A stretch of DNA of 64,000 nucleotides from Streptococcus gallolyticus subsp. gallolyticus DSM 16831 (GTDB lineage: Bacteria > Bacillota > Bacilli > Lactobacillales > Streptococcaceae): contig NZ_CP018822.1 in NCBI RefSeq assembly GCF_002000985.1, positions 2,250,001-2,314,000 of the forward strand, read 5' to 3'. The position numbers were made by a program, and so were the translations under genes. Below the pieces are notes generated by a model. It was not told the DNA's origin and did not search any database. It worked only from the letters and a program-made list of their open reading frames with translations. How positions within the stretch are numbered: the stretch's first letter is position 1; each line of letters starts with the position of its first letter. This document shows, one piece after another, positions 30,000 to 39,567 of this stretch.

Positions 30000-30851
30000 T
30001 TACGCCATCTCCCTTCCCGTAATGCTTAAAAAGACATCGTTGATATTAGCCTTTTTGTAATCAAAATCCTCAATCACGGCTCGCTTGTCCGCCAAAATCG
30101 CAAGAGCTTCTGATACACTGTTAACCTCAATTTTCAAACAATCATCTGCTTGTAGATAATAATCAGTATCCTGAAAAGCTTTCACTTGCTGTGTTTTGAT
30201 TAATAAATGTGGCTGTGTATAAGTTTCTTTCAATTCCTTGGCTGACCCTTTTGCCAAAACCTTTCCATGGTCAATGATATAAGCCATATCCGCATTTTCA
30301 GCTTCTTCAAGGTAATGCGTTGTCAAAAAGATTGTTAAATTTTCTTCCGCTTGCAACTGGCGCAATAATTGCCAAATAGCTTCGCGTGTCTGAATATCAA
30401 GCCCTGTTGTTGGCTCGTCCAAGAAAAGCAAATTAGGCTTATTTAAAAGTGCACGAACAATATCAACGCGGCGACGTTGCCCACCTGACAAGGTTCCATA
30501 TGTCTGATTCAGAAAAGTATCAATCCCCGTCAAACGAATCAATTTACCCATCCACTCCTTATCACGGTTACGATAAAGTGCCGAACGACTCCTCAAATTA
30601 TCCAAAACAGTCAATTCAGCGTCCAAGACACTCTCTTGAAAAACCATTCCGATTTTCAAATCTGGCGCTAACTCAATCTCACCAGATGTCGGTACCAAAA
30701 GCCCCGTCAACATCCGCATTGTCGTAGATTTCCCAGCACCATTTGTGCCAATATAGGCTAATAACATTCCCTCTTCAACTTCCAAATTCAAATGGTCAAT
30801 CACCAATTGGTCACCAAATGTTTTCGTAAGATTCTTCGTTCTAATCAACAT
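30000..30851 (-). CDS. ABC transporter ATP-binding protein (drug/peptide efflux type)
   Basis: 283 aa. Walker A GTNGAGKST near residue 37, signature LSGGQRRR near 130, Walker B LLFLDEPTTGLD near 150, H-loop TTHYLEEAE near 185. The C-terminal ~70 residues form the extra domain common in multidrug ABC ATPases. The start at 30851 is chosen by GGGAGGGAAAGG upstream and family length. It is the first gene of the four-gene LytTR operon. Confidence 0.88.
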   Translation of the reverse strand: MLIRTKNLTKTFGDQLVIDHLNLEVEEGMLLAYIGTNGAGKSTTMRMLTGLLVPTSGEIELAPDLKIGMVFQESVLDAELTVLDNLRSRSALYRNRDKEWMGKLIRLTGIDTFLNQTYGTLSGGQRRRVDIVRALLNKPNLLFLDEPTTGLDIQTREAIWQLLRQLQAEENLTIFLTTHYLEEAENADMAYIIDHGKVLAKGSAKELKETYTQPHLLIKTQQVKAFQDTDYYLQADDCLKIEVNSVSEALAILADKRAVIEDFDYKKANINDVFLSITGREMA

Positions 30852-30875
30852 AACCTTTCCCTCCCTTTTGCAACC

Positions 30876-30943
30876 ATTATAGCAAAAAAGCCCCAACAAA
30901 AGAGGCATCTTACGGTAAGCGGCGAAAAAAAGCAACTAAGCGG
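30876..30943 (-). promoter_or_regulatory. Promoter with candidate LytTR operator
   Basis: -10 TATAAT at 30876-30881 (minus), weak -35. Upstream, CCGCTTA occurs twice in direct orientation (plus-strand TAAGCGG at 30916-30922 and 30937-30943), start to start 21 bp, two helical turns, the spacing used by LytTR dimers. Binding by the LytTR protein of this operon is inference. Confidence 0.55.
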
Positions 30944-30967
30944 TAAAAAAAGAGCCTTAACGGCTCT
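30944..30967 (-). terminator. Terminator of rnpA-yidC-jag operon
   Basis: Stem AGAGCC/GGCTCT with a short loop and a T-run on the minus strand, seven bases after the jag stop. Confidence 0.85.
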
Positions 30968-30973
30968 GGAAAT

Positions 30974-31972
30974 TTATTGAACAGCTGTCACAACAACGTA
31001 GCGATTTGGATCGTTACCTTCTGAATAACTATCCACACCATCAATGCTTGTGATTGTTTTGTGAACAATTTTTCGCTCGCTATTGCTCATTGGGTCCATG
31101 ACATAATCTTTACCAGTTTCGAGAACACGATTGGCTGCTTTGCGAGTAAATTCAATCAATGTCTCTGTGCGGTGTTCCACATAATCATGAACATTCAAAA
31201 TGACAGAAAAATTCTTTGAATAACGGTCATGTAAGAAATTTTGTGAAAGTAATTGAAGAGATTTCAAAACTTTTCCGTGATAACCAATGACACGACCAGC
31301 TTCTGGAGTTTCAATTTGCAAATTGATTTGACGGCGATTGTGGCTAGTTTCAACCGTTGCATCAATGTCCATTTCATAGATGATTTTTTTGACATATTCT
31401 GCAACTTCTTCCGTAGCTTTTTCGATGTCTTTACTCAATTCACGTTGAGCTGGAAATTCACTAGCAACAAATTCTTCAAAAGATTGCTCAGTTTTAGCCA
31501 CTTCTGGGCTTTCGTCAACCTGAACATCTTCTTCAACTGGTTCTTCAGCCTTTTCAAGCGCTTCTAAAACCTCTGTATGCCCAGCTTCTTCAAGAATGGT
31601 TTGCGTTTTTTTCTTGTGCATGACAATATCTTCTTTAACTGAATCGTCAATGACTTCGCCACGCTCTTCCATTTTCTTAATAATGCTGGCAACTTTTCGA
31701 AGTTCCATTGTATCTTCAAATTTTGATGACACAGGTTCATTTTTTTGATTAACTTCCTCTGGCACACCCTTAACCACTTTTTGGTTAGCTCGGTGAGCCG
31801 TCACTTCATTAATCCCTTCGATATCAACCTGAGCAGGCTTTTTACCAAAACCTAAGAACCCTTTTTTTTCACGAGAAACCACTTTAATGTGGGCTTTAAG
31901 GCGTGACAAATGCAACTCCTTCAAGCCTTTTTCAATAGCATCTTCAACAGTTCTACCTGTGAATATTACCAT
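30974..31972 (-). CDS. jag: RNA-binding protein Jag/KhpB
   Basis: 332 aa: an N-terminal Jag_N domain (1-~52, with KKGFLGFGKKPAQVDI), a long acidic linker (~60-180), a KH domain with the GRVIGYHGKVLKSLQ loop (~215-260) and a C-terminal R3H domain (~265-325, RKAANRVLETGKD). KhpB pairs with KhpA in streptococci to bind small RNAs and influence cell division. It follows yidC by 12 bp. Confidence 0.93.
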   Translation of the reverse strand: MVIFTGRTVEDAIEKGLKELHLSRLKAHIKVVSREKKGFLGFGKKPAQVDIEGINEVTAHRANQKVVKGVPEEVNQKNEPVSSKFEDTMELRKVASIIKKMEERGEVIDDSVKEDIVMHKKKTQTILEEAGHTEVLEALEKAEEPVEEDVQVDESPEVAKTEQSFEEFVASEFPAQRELSKDIEKATEEVAEYVKKIIYEMDIDATVETSHNRRQINLQIETPEAGRVIGYHGKVLKSLQLLSQNFLHDRYSKNFSVILNVHDYVEHRTETLIEFTRKAANRVLETGKDYVMDPMSNSERKIVHKTITSIDGVDSYSEGNDPNRYVVVTAVQ

Positions 31973-31984
31973 ACTTTCTTCCTC

Positions 31985-32800
31985 TTACTTTCTTCTCTTT
32001 TGCGCTTTCTTCTTAGCACGACGAATCTTAGCCGCACGTTCTTTTTCAGCTTGTTCCTCTTCCAATCGTTTGGCAATGATTTTGAAAGGATTATTCAACA
32101 AAAGAATTTGGAATACCTGAAAAGCATAAGAAACTGACCAATAAAGCACAACCCCTGAAGCCAATCTGAAACTCATAAAGAAAATCATAATTGGCATCAC
32201 ATAAGTCATCACCGTCATGGCAATATTTTTCTCACGCGCTGCTTTGTTTGTTAACCAAGATGAAAGGAATGTGAACAAAGCGGCTAAAACAGGCAAAATA
32301 AAATATGGGTCTGGTTTTGATAATTCAATCCATAAAAATGTACCTGTTTTCAAAAAGGCAACACGTGTTAAGGCTTGATACAAAGCCATCAAAATCGGCA
32401 ATTGAACGACTAGTGGGAGCATCGTCGCATATGGATTAACACCGTATTCCTTGTAAAGCGCTTGGCTTTCCTCTGTCAACTTCATGCGGCTGTCTGTATC
32501 ACGACCAGGATACTTTTCTTGCAACTTTTTAAGCTCTGGCTGCAAGTCTTGCATTTTTTGCCCTGATTTGATTTGCATATTGTAAAGTGGCATCATGATT
32601 GCTCGAATGATAATGGTAAAGAGAACAATCCCAACTCCGATTCGACCATTAATCGATAGCCACTGAATAGCTTTGGCAAAGAAATAAACAATTTGATCCC
32701 AGCCATTAGTTGATGAAGCGGTTACTTCGCTGCGACCACAAGCAGCCAAAAGTATTAAAGTAAGACTACTTAATCCTAATAATTTAATCTTTCTTTTCAC
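31985..32800 (-). CDS. yidC: Membrane protein insertase YidC1
   Basis: 271 aa lipoprotein insertase. Lipobox LLAACG (Cys21), then five membrane helices with the hydrophilic-groove arginine in [15 protein letters not shown]. The C-terminus is very basic ([11 protein letters not shown]), as in ribosome-interacting streptococcal YidC. It overlaps rnpA by 17 bp. Position behind rnpA marks it as YidC1 rather than YidC2. Confidence 0.94.
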   Translation of the reverse strand: MKRKIKLLGLSSLTLILLAACGRSEVTASSTNGWDQIVYFFAKAIQWLSINGRIGVGIVLFTIIIRAIMMPLYNMQIKSGQKMQDLQPELKKLQEKYPGRDTDSRMKLTEESQALYKEYGVNPYATMLPLVVQLPILMALYQALTRVAFLKTGTFLWIELSKPDPYFILPVLAALFTFLSSWLTNKAAREKNIAMTVMTYVMPIMIFFMSFRLASGVVLYWSVSYAFQVFQILLLNNPFKIIAKRLEEEQAEKERAAKIRRAKKKAQKRRK

Positions 32801-33143
32801 TATTTAGACCTTCCTGATATAAATTGGCAAGTTTTAAAACATGGAGTAAATTTTTCTTCACTTCATGATAATCAAGTTCCTCGACACCCTTACGAGCAAT
32901 GATAACAAAATCATGATGTCGTAAATTTGGTGACAATTCCATGACAACATGTCGAATTTTTCGCTTGATGCTATTTCGGGTAACAGCATTACCAAGTTTT
33001 TTGCTTACAGAAAGCCCTACACGATAGTGGCCTTGATTTTTTTCTAATTGATAGACGACAAATTTTCGATTGGCAACACTTGTTCCCTTGCTAAAAATTG
33101 CCTGAAAATCTTTGTCACTTTTGACACGATAGGTTTTCTTCAA
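32784..33143 (-). CDS. rnpA: Ribonuclease P protein component
   Basis: 119 aa basic protein that assists RNase P RNA in maturing tRNA 5' ends. Family pattern: [19 protein letters not shown] at the start and the RNR-like block [17 protein letters not shown]. Preceded by an extended -10 TGGTATAAT (33171-33179). First gene of rnpA-yidC-jag. Confidence 0.96.
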   Translation of the reverse strand: MKKTYRVKSDKDFQAIFSKGTSVANRKFVVYQLEKNQGHYRVGLSVSKKLGNAVTRNSIKRKIRHVVMELSPNLRHHDFVIIARKGVEELDYHEVKKNLLHVLKLANLYQEGLNSEKKD

Positions 33144-33170
33144 CGTACGACTCCATTCTAAATTATTTTT

Positions 33171-33179
33171 ATTATACCA
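33171..33179 (-). promoter_or_regulatory. Extended -10 promoter of rnpA
   Basis: Minus strand TGGTATAAT 28 bp before the rnpA start. Confidence 0.6.
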
Positions 33180-33185
33180 TAAAAA

Positions 33186-33220
33186 TTTAAAAAGCCCTAA
33201 CCTCTAAGGATTTTGGGCTT
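33186..33220 (-). terminator. Terminator of argH
   Basis: Stem AAGCCC/GGGCTT with an inner CCT/AGG pair, followed by TTTTTAAATTTTT on the minus strand. Confidence 0.8.
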
Positions 33221-33271
33221 AATATCTTTAAATATTTTATTGGAAAATGCTTTAGGAAGTAGAAAAAATTG

Positions 33272-34666
33272 TTAATGGGTCGCTTTTAGACTGTTTTTGG
33301 CTTCTTTAATTTGCCATTTGACTTGGTCAAATCCAGTCCCACCAAGAGAATGGCGACGCTCAACAGCGGTGTGTGATTTAAGAGTTTCATAAATGTCCTC
33401 ATCAATCAAATCAGAAATTTCTTGGTAACGTTCAAACGGCACGTCTTGCAAATAATAGCCAGCTTTAGTACATTCTAATACTAATTTACCAACGATTTCA
33501 TGAGCTTGACGGAACGGAAGCCCTTTACTTGCGAGATAATCAGCCAATTCAGTTGCATTTGAAAAATCTTTTTCAGTTGATTCAGCCATATGCTCTTTAT
33601 TGACCGTCATGGTTTTAAGCATACCAGCCAAAATATCAATAGCCACCGTAATGGTTTCAACCGTATCAAACATGCCTTCTTTATCTTCTTGCAAATCTTT
33701 ATTGTAAGCCAAAGGCAAAGACTTCATAACCGTCAAAAGCCCAAAAAGATTACCGTAAACACGACCAGATTTTCCGCGAATCAATTCTGCCATATCAGGA
33801 TTTTTCTTTTGCGGCATGATTGATGAACCTGTTGAGAACGTATCTGAAAGCGTCACAAACTTAAATTCATTTGAGCACCAGCTGATGATTTCTTCACAAA
33901 TACGGCTCATATGCATCATCAAAATAGAACTATTTGCCAAAAATTCCAAGATAAAATCACGGTCAGACACTGCATCAAGTGAATTGCTGTAAGGTTTGGC
34001 AAAGCCCATAAGCTCCGCTGTCATCTCACGGTCAATTGGAAAAGTTGTTCCAGCAAGAGCAGCCGCACCAAGCGGTGATATATCCGTATGTTTCACATTA
34101 AATTCAAAACGTTCACTATCACGCGTAAACATATTATAATACGCCATTAAGTGATGCCCAAATGAAATCGGCTGTGCGTGTTGCAAATGTGTATAACCTG
34201 GCATGATAGTATAGACATGCTCATCAGCCAAGTCCGCCAACGTTTGACGCAAATTGCCAAGCTTTTCAATCACTTCATCAAGCTTAGCTTTTAAGTACAA
34301 GTGCATATCAGTTGCCACTTGGTCATTACGTGAACGCGCCGTATGCAATTTTCCAGCCACAGGACCGATTTTAGCAGTCAAGAGACTTTCCATATTCATG
34401 TGAATATCTTCGTTTGACACATCAAATTCAATTTTTCCAGCCCTGTATTCTGCAAGCAATTCTTCAAGACCTTCTTTGATTTGCGCAGCTTCGTCTTTTG
34501 CAATAATGCCTGTTTCACCAAGCATGGTCACGTGAGCAATTGAGCCTTTCAAATCAAATTCTGCCATTTTTTGGTCAAAAGAAATCGATGCCCCAAATTC
34601 TTCAACCCATTTTTCAAGACCAGCTTCAAAACGCCCGCCCCATAATTTATGATTTTCTGTTGCCAT
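33272..34666 (-). CDS. argH: Argininosuccinate lyase
   Basis: 464 aa. Last step of arginine synthesis, splitting argininosuccinate into arginine and fumarate. The fumarase/ASL signature [12 protein letters not shown] lies near residue 280, and TARSRNDQV near 110. The start is the ATG at 34666 ([13 protein letters not shown]) by homology; its ribosome binding site is poor (no AGGAGG within 12 bp), which may matter given the long structured region upstream. It follows argG on the same strand after 572 bp. Confidence 0.95.
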   Translation of the reverse strand: MATENHKLWGGRFEAGLEKWVEEFGASISFDQKMAEFDLKGSIAHVTMLGETGIIAKDEAAQIKEGLEELLAEYRAGKIEFDVSNEDIHMNMESLLTAKIGPVAGKLHTARSRNDQVATDMHLYLKAKLDEVIEKLGNLRQTLADLADEHVYTIMPGYTHLQHAQPISFGHHLMAYYNMFTRDSERFEFNVKHTDISPLGAAALAGTTFPIDREMTAELMGFAKPYSNSLDAVSDRDFILEFLANSSILMMHMSRICEEIISWCSNEFKFVTLSDTFSTGSSIMPQKKNPDMAELIRGKSGRVYGNLFGLLTVMKSLPLAYNKDLQEDKEGMFDTVETITVAIDILAGMLKTMTVNKEHMAESTEKDFSNATELADYLASKGLPFRQAHEIVGKLVLECTKAGYYLQDVPFERYQEISDLIDEDIYETLKSHTAVERRHSLGGTGFDQVKWQIKEAKNSLKATH

Positions 34667-34699
34667 AACAATGATACAATGAACCACCAAAACACGTGG

Positions 34700-34990
34700 C
34701 GTTCAAAGCCTTTCTCTTTTCTTATTTGTTTAATTAATAAATAAGTCCAAGGAGCGACCTAGGACTTATAGGGTGTTGCCTCACGGGGCGTTGGTCTTAA
34801 ATGATTCTCACAGGATATCATTATTTAAGCTCGATGCCACTCTCTGTTGACATTAACGAGATAGGTAAGTTATAAGAAAAGAGTCTCAGATGGGGCTCCC
34901 TGTCCCCTTTTATCTGAAGCTTGGTGGAAATTTTCGGTACTAATCATCGTCATCATGGCTTGCCGTACCCTAAGTACTGCCTGCGCCATT
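34700..34990 (-). promoter_or_regulatory. Structured leader-like region before argH (T-box-like stem I, unproven)
   Basis: No gene. The minus strand carries GATGACGATGATTAGTA (around 34940) and, ~110 nt later, CAGAGAGTGG, spaced as in the first stem of T-box leaders. It also has a CAGAT..GGGG / CCCC..ATCTG hairpin (~34884-34913), a CTTAAAT/ATTTAAG hairpin with an 11-nt loop region (~34795-34830), and a strong ATAAGTCC/GGACTTAT hairpin (34740-34770) shortly before argH. The canonical T-box AGGGTGGNACCGCG could not be found. It may be a degenerate T-box or another cis-acting RNA. Confidence 0.35.
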
Positions 34991-35215
34991 CTTCCTTGAT
35001 TAGCTTTAAAAATTTCTCACCAATTCTTTTTCTTACTTATTAAGACTTTTTTTCCACGGCTCAATTCCTTGATTGACATCAAAATTATCACCTTAGAAAC
35101 CACCTTTTCTTCTTGATTAGCTTTGAAAATTCCTCACCAATTCTTTTCTTACTTATTAAGACTTTTTTTCTACGGCTTAATTCCTTGATTGACATCAAAG
35201 TTACGCCTTAGAAAC
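34991..35215. repeat. Tandem duplication of a ~108-bp unit between argG and argH
   Basis: Two copies (34991-35100 and 35109-35215), about 90% identical by eye, each running from CTTGATTAGCTTT through TTACTTATTAAGACTTTTTTT to CTTAGAAAC, separated by 8 bp. No coding content. Confidence 0.85.
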
Positions 35216-35238
35216 TATTTTATTTATTTTTCTGTTAA

Positions 35239-36429
35239 TTATTTATTGTTTACTTGTGAATTAACTTGGGTTGGTAGTCCCCAAAGTTTGATGAAGCCTA
35301 CGGCTGCGTCTTGGTCAAAGCTGTCAGCTGATGTGTAAGTTGCCAAGTTTTCGTCGTAAAGTGAGTTTGGTGATTTACGAGCCACAACTTGAGCATGACC
35401 TTTGTAAAGTTTAACTTTAGCAGTACCGTTAACCACTTTTTGTGTTTCTTTGATGTAAGCAATGATAGCTTCTGTCGCAGGGCTAAACCACAAAGCATTG
35501 TAGATAAGGTTTGACAATTCATTTTCAAGAATTGGTTTGAAATGAGAAACTTCACGTACCAATGTGATGTCTTCGATTTCTTTGTGAGCTGTCAAAAGTG
35601 TGATAGCACCTGGGCATTCGTAAATTTCACGTGATTTGATGCCAACCAAACGGTTTTCAACATGGTCAATACGTCCAACACCGTGTTTACCAGCGATTGT
35701 GTTTAATTTTTGGATAAGGTCTGCCAATTTTAGCTCTTCGCCGTTAAGTGCAACTGGTTTTCCTTCTTTAAATTCAATATCAACAAATTCTGGTGTATCT
35801 GGAGCTTCTTCTGGAGAAGTTGTGATACCAAAAGCATCCTCTGGTGCTTGATTCCATGGATTTTCAAGGACACCACATTCATTAGCACGCCCCCAAAGGT
35901 TTTGGTCAACTGAATATGGATTGTCAAGGTCAGCAGGAACTGGCACACCGTTTGCTTTAGCGTATTCAATTTCTTCTTCACGAGACCATTTCCATTCACG
36001 AACTGGAGCAATAACTTTCAAGTTTGGATCAAGCGCAGCGATTGCCACTTCAAAACGAACTTGGTCATTACCTTTACCAGTACATCCGTGAGCAATAGTA
36101 GTCGCACCAGTTTTATGAGCAATTTCAACCAATTTTTTAGAAATGACTGGACGGCTAAGCGCTGATACCAATGGGTATTTTTGTTCGTAGTAAGCGTGAG
36201 CTTGAAGTGCTGGAAGCACATATTCCTCAGCAAATTCATCTTTAACGTCAAGGACGTAAGATTCAACCGCACCGACTTTAAGAGCTTTATCATGAATAAA
36301 ATCAAGGTCTTTACCTTCGCCGACGTCCATACAAACAGCAACAACATCATAATCTTTCATGAGCCAAGTAATGGCAACTGAAGTATCAAGACCACCCGAG
36401 TAAGCAAGGATAACTTTTTCTTTTGACAT
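35239..36429 (-). CDS. argG: Argininosuccinate synthase
   Basis: 396 aa. Joins citrulline and aspartate with ATP. The N-terminal PP-loop [10 protein letters not shown] binds ATP (residues 8-17); [13 protein letters not shown] near 115 is the citrulline/aspartate region. The start at 36429 ([13 protein letters not shown]) fits the family; the extra 20 upstream codons run into the promoter. A consensus promoter lies about 50 bp upstream. Confidence 0.96.
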   Translation of the reverse strand: MSKEKVILAYSGGLDTSVAITWLMKDYDVVAVCMDVGEGKDLDFIHDKALKVGAVESYVLDVKDEFAEEYVLPALQAHAYYEQKYPLVSALSRPVISKKLVEIAHKTGATTIAHGCTGKGNDQVRFEVAIAALDPNLKVIAPVREWKWSREEEIEYAKANGVPVPADLDNPYSVDQNLWGRANECGVLENPWNQAPEDAFGITTSPEEAPDTPEFVDIEFKEGKPVALNGEELKLADLIQKLNTIAGKHGVGRIDHVENRLVGIKSREIYECPGAITLLTAHKEIEDITLVREVSHFKPILENELSNLIYNALWFSPATEAIIAYIKETQKVVNGTAKVKLYKGHAQVVARKSPNSLYDENLATYTSADSFDQDAAVGFIKLWGLPTQVNSQVNNK

Positions 36430-36474
36430 AGGAATACTCTCTTTTCTTATTTTTGTGTTTTTATCAACTTTATG

Positions 36475-36509
36475 TGTATAATTATACATATCAAAAACAA
36501 TCCTGTCAA
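36475..36509 (-). promoter_or_regulatory. argG promoter with palindromic ARG-box-like operator
   Basis: Minus strand TTGACA (36504-36509), 17-bp spacer, TATAAT (36481-36486). A perfect 14-bp palindrome TGTATAATTATACA (36475-36488) covers the -10. A similar AT-rich dyad (TATACAGTATATATACAG, 36566-36583) lies upstream. Both fit ArgR/AhrC-type operators; binding is inferred. Confidence 0.65.
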
Positions 36510-36602
36510 CACTTTTTTGAATATTTTTTCAAAAAAAAGCGAAATTTTTACGATTTTATAACAAATATACAGTATATATACAGAAAATGAGCGATTTTAT
36601 GC

Positions 36603-36629
36603 AAAAAAATAACCATCCATAAGTGGATG
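36603..36629 (-). terminator. Terminator-like hairpin of MFS gene
   Basis: Short stem CATCCA/TGGATG with a run of T on the minus strand after it. Confidence 0.55.
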
Positions 36630-36664
36630 ATTTTTCCTAAATATCACGATTACTACATTACCAT

Positions 36665-37846
36665 TTATTTAATTAGCTTACTTCTATTGATAAAAACGAG
36701 TATGCTTTCTAAAATCAAACAAACTATAGCTAACCAAAAACCCGTTAGCACTCCGAAATAATCGGTTATTAAGCCTATTAAAAATACAAAGCATGAAAAA
36801 GCAAGCGTAGAAATGACCTCAAAAACAGAATAAACATTTACTAAGTTATAATCATCAACAGACTCCTGAAGCATAACACTTTCGGAAATTTCTTTGAGTT
36901 GCGACAAGAAACCTGTTAATGCAGAAAAAATCAGAAAGTAATTCGCTTTTGGAACTTGAATAATGCAAAGTGTTACGATAGCCATAGCAAGTAAAGAAAA
37001 AAACATACTTTGCCATTTATAGTTGAGAATTTTTTCAGATAAACGAAAAACGAGAAATCCTCCTAATAAAATCCCCAAAGAATAAGCTGAGTTCGCATAG
37101 CCCCAATAACTTTCTGTTTGATGCAAAATATCAGTCACAAAAACCAAAATAACTGATGATACCCATATGGTATTCGCTAAAATTTCTAAAAGATTTGCTT
37201 GTACTAAAAACCTTAATTGCGGGTGCTTAATGACTAAAAACCAACCTTTTGTTAGGGTTTCAAAGCTTGTTTCAGATTCTACTTTTTCTATGTCAACTAA
37301 CAGCAAAAAACACATCACGATTGTGGAAATAATAAACATTACCAGAATAATTATCATACTAGTGCGCAAGCCCATTATCGCAAATAAAAGCCCACCCAGC
37401 CCCCAGCCAACTAATTGAATACTCTCATCACTCATGGATAGAGCAGCATTTGCTTTTCCTAAATCAGTCGCATATTGTGGAATAATAGCATGAGAAACTG
37501 GTGCCGCAAATCCATCTAATAACGAAATCAAAATGATAAAAACATAGAGAAATAGGAGAGAAACATTTCCAAAACGATAAAATAAAAGCACTAAAAGCAG
37601 AAAAATAACCGTTTTACCACCTTGTGTTAACAAAAGTACCTTATTTAGAGCAATCTTCCGTGTAACTAACGGCACTAGAAAACTAGCCACAAAAGATGAT
37701 AGACCAATCAAGATAGGTGCCATTGAAGTTGCTAATATCGACCCTGATAAAACAAATATATTTGCAATGATAACCACTCTAAAGAAAACATCTGCCAAAT
37801 TTGCCACAGATTGTGAAACCAATAATCTCCAAAACGCTTTAGTCAC
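36665..37846 (-). CDS. MFS transporter (EntS/macrolide-efflux-like)
   Basis: 393 aa with 12 predicted membrane helices. It has the general character of streptococcal MFS exporters related to Mef and EntS (starts MTKAFWRLLVSQSVANLADVF). It resembles the pair at 45306-47753 in size and type. Single-gene unit between argG and a small membrane protein. Substrate unknown. Confidence 0.75.
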   Translation of the reverse strand: MTKAFWRLLVSQSVANLADVFFRVVIIANIFVLSGSILATSMAPILIGLSSFVASFLVPLVTRKIALNKVLLLTQGGKTVIFLLLVLLFYRFGNVSLLFLYVFIILISLLDGFAAPVSHAIIPQYATDLGKANAALSMSDESIQLVGWGLGGLLFAIMGLRTSMIIILVMFIISTIVMCFLLLVDIEKVESETSFETLTKGWFLVIKHPQLRFLVQANLLEILANTIWVSSVILVFVTDILHQTESYWGYANSAYSLGILLGGFLVFRLSEKILNYKWQSMFFSLLAMAIVTLCIIQVPKANYFLIFSALTGFLSQLKEISESVMLQESVDDYNLVNVYSVFEVISTLAFSCFVFLIGLITDYFGVLTGFWLAIVCLILESILVFINRSKLIK

Positions 37847-37918
37847 TTAAAACTCCCAATTTATCTTTTTCAAAAAGCCATCCATATATCATGAACAGCT
37901 TCTAATCAACCCTTTACT

Positions 37919-38098
37919 TTAAATATCATCTTTTTTGATTTCTCCAATAAAATAAGCGGCAAACCAAAGTGAAATCATCAATAAAATATTATAAATGATG
38001 TACAACCAATCAATAACACTCGGCAAGAGCAACAAGCAGAGATGATAAGCAATTACTGGCGCAAAAATAAATAATATAATTCTAAGCATTTCCATCAT
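37919..38098 (-). CDS. Small hydrophobic protein (two-helix)
   Basis: 59 aa (starts MMEMLRIILFIFAPVIAY, ends EIKKDDI), two strongly hydrophobic segments. The ribosome binding site (GTGGGATGATTA) is weak and no homologue is recognised, so it may be a small membrane peptide or chance. It lies between two MFS genes in the same orientation. Confidence 0.4.
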   Translation of the reverse strand: MMEMLRIILFIFAPVIAYHLCLLLLPSVIDWLYIIYNILLMISLWFAAYFIGEIKKDDI

Positions 38099-38209
38099 TA
38101 ATCATCCCACTTTCCAATATCGTTTCCGCCTATTTGGCGATCATTAGTAAACTAATCGTATCAATTTTTATTTAGAAATTCAATTAAAAGTATATATTTT
38201 CTAAAAATT

Positions 38210-38244
38210 TTAATAAAATCTCCTCAGTATAGCCTACTGGGGAG
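38210..38244 (-). terminator. Terminator of CynX-type MFS gene
   Basis: Stem CTCCCCAGTA/TACTGAGGAG (one mismatch) followed by ATTTTATTAAAATTTTT on the minus strand. Confidence 0.75.
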
Positions 38245-38258
38245 AAGTTTTTCATCTA

Positions 38259-39425
38259 TTATAGTATTTTTTCAAAACGTTCGGTGTAGAACAAAGCCAC
38301 TGCCATGATAATCGTACAGATGAATAGGCAAAGGGCTGCTACTTTCCATGAACCAAAGAGATCAAAGCTATAACCAAACAGTGTTGGTCCAAAGGCTGCT
38401 AGGAAGTAACCTCCTGATTGTACCATACCAGATAATTGAGCGGTTTGGCTTGGCGTATGAGATTTCATTGAGAAAGCGACAAGCAGATATGGGAAAAGGG
38501 CGCTAACAGCAATTCCGATTAAAACATTAACAAGCAACCAATAGACAAAGTTGCTTGATTGGAATAACAGCATACCAGTTCCGATGATACCACAAGCAGA
38601 AACAATCGCTAACATGATTTTACGATTCTTAGACGATAAATTAGTGGCTAAAGTTGGAATTGTCAATGAAAATGGCAAACTAATCAATGAATAAATAGAA
38701 GCCAAGATACCTGCTGCTTCGCTTGATACACCAGCTTGACTTGCCATTGTTGGTAACCAAGTCATTCCTGTGTAAAAAAGAAGAGATTGCAAACCACCAA
38801 AAACAAGCAATGCCAGCGCACGCTTATTTTTCCAAAGCGACCCAACGTGTGCTTCTTCATCCTTTTCAGTCACATGATTGTGGAATGTATTTGGAAACCA
38901 GACCACCAAAGCAAGCAAAATCAAGAAACTAAGAAGTAAAATCAAGCCTTTCCATGATGTCATCTTGACAATTGGCACAGCCACAGATGAAGCGACCGAA
39001 GAAGCTAAGCCCATAGCTGTCGTATAAACAGTCGTCAAAAGCCCAATACGCAACGGTTGATTAGCCAAGATAACGCTTGGTAGTAAAACGTTCATCATGG
39101 CAATACTAACCCCAATAATCATAGTACCGAGATAAAGACTTGGTAAATTAATCACGCGCATACTTGAGCCGATAAACATGGCAATCAAAACCATGGTGAA
39201 TAATTTTTCAAGCCCAAATTTATCTGCCAAGCGCGGTGCCAAAGACGAACAAAAAGCAAACATAATCAACGGAATACTCGTTAGAATCCCTAGTGAATTG
39301 ACCGAAACGCCCAAACCGTCCGCAACATAGCTCAAAACCGTTGGTATCGTTGTAAATGGAATCCGCAAAACAGCTCCCACTAAGATGATACCAGGAACAA
39401 AAAAGCTCGAATAATCTTTTTTCAT
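38259..39425 (-). CDS. MFS transporter, CynX/NimT-like
   Basis: 388 aa, 12 membrane helices, with the family start (PGIILVGAVLRIPFTTIPTVL) resembling CynX (cyanate) and NimT (2-nitroimidazole) transporters. Own promoter region upstream and terminator downstream. The substrate cannot be told. Confidence 0.8.
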   Translation of the reverse strand: MKKDYSSFFVPGIILVGAVLRIPFTTIPTVLSYVADGLGVSVNSLGILTSIPLIMFAFCSSLAPRLADKFGLEKLFTMVLIAMFIGSSMRVINLPSLYLGTMIIGVSIAMMNVLLPSVILANQPLRIGLLTTVYTTAMGLASSVASSVAVPIVKMTSWKGLILLLSFLILLALVVWFPNTFHNHVTEKDEEAHVGSLWKNKRALALLVFGGLQSLLFYTGMTWLPTMASQAGVSSEAAGILASIYSLISLPFSLTIPTLATNLSSKNRKIMLAIVSACGIIGTGMLLFQSSNFVYWLLVNVLIGIAVSALFPYLLVAFSMKSHTPSQTAQLSGMVQSGGYFLAAFGPTLFGYSFDLFGSWKVAALCLFICTIIMAVALFYTERFEKIL

Positions 39426-39567
39426 GTAACCCCTCTTAACTTAGAAATAAACAAATTCAGTGCCTATTATAACAAGAACGACACACGTTTAGAATAGACA
39501 TTATCAAAGAAAACGTTTTTTACAACAAATTTAAATATTTCTCAAAATTCATTATTTTAAGCAAAAA

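Noticed and set aside
34700..34800. A true T-box leader before argH
   Set aside because: Stem-I-like words are present but the AGGGTGGNACCGCG antiterminator motif and a UGGN bulge could not be found, so only a tentative structured region is reported.
34991..35215. CRISPR array (repeated units before argH)
   Set aside because: Only two long ~108-bp copies with 8 bp between them, not short repeats with regular unique spacers.
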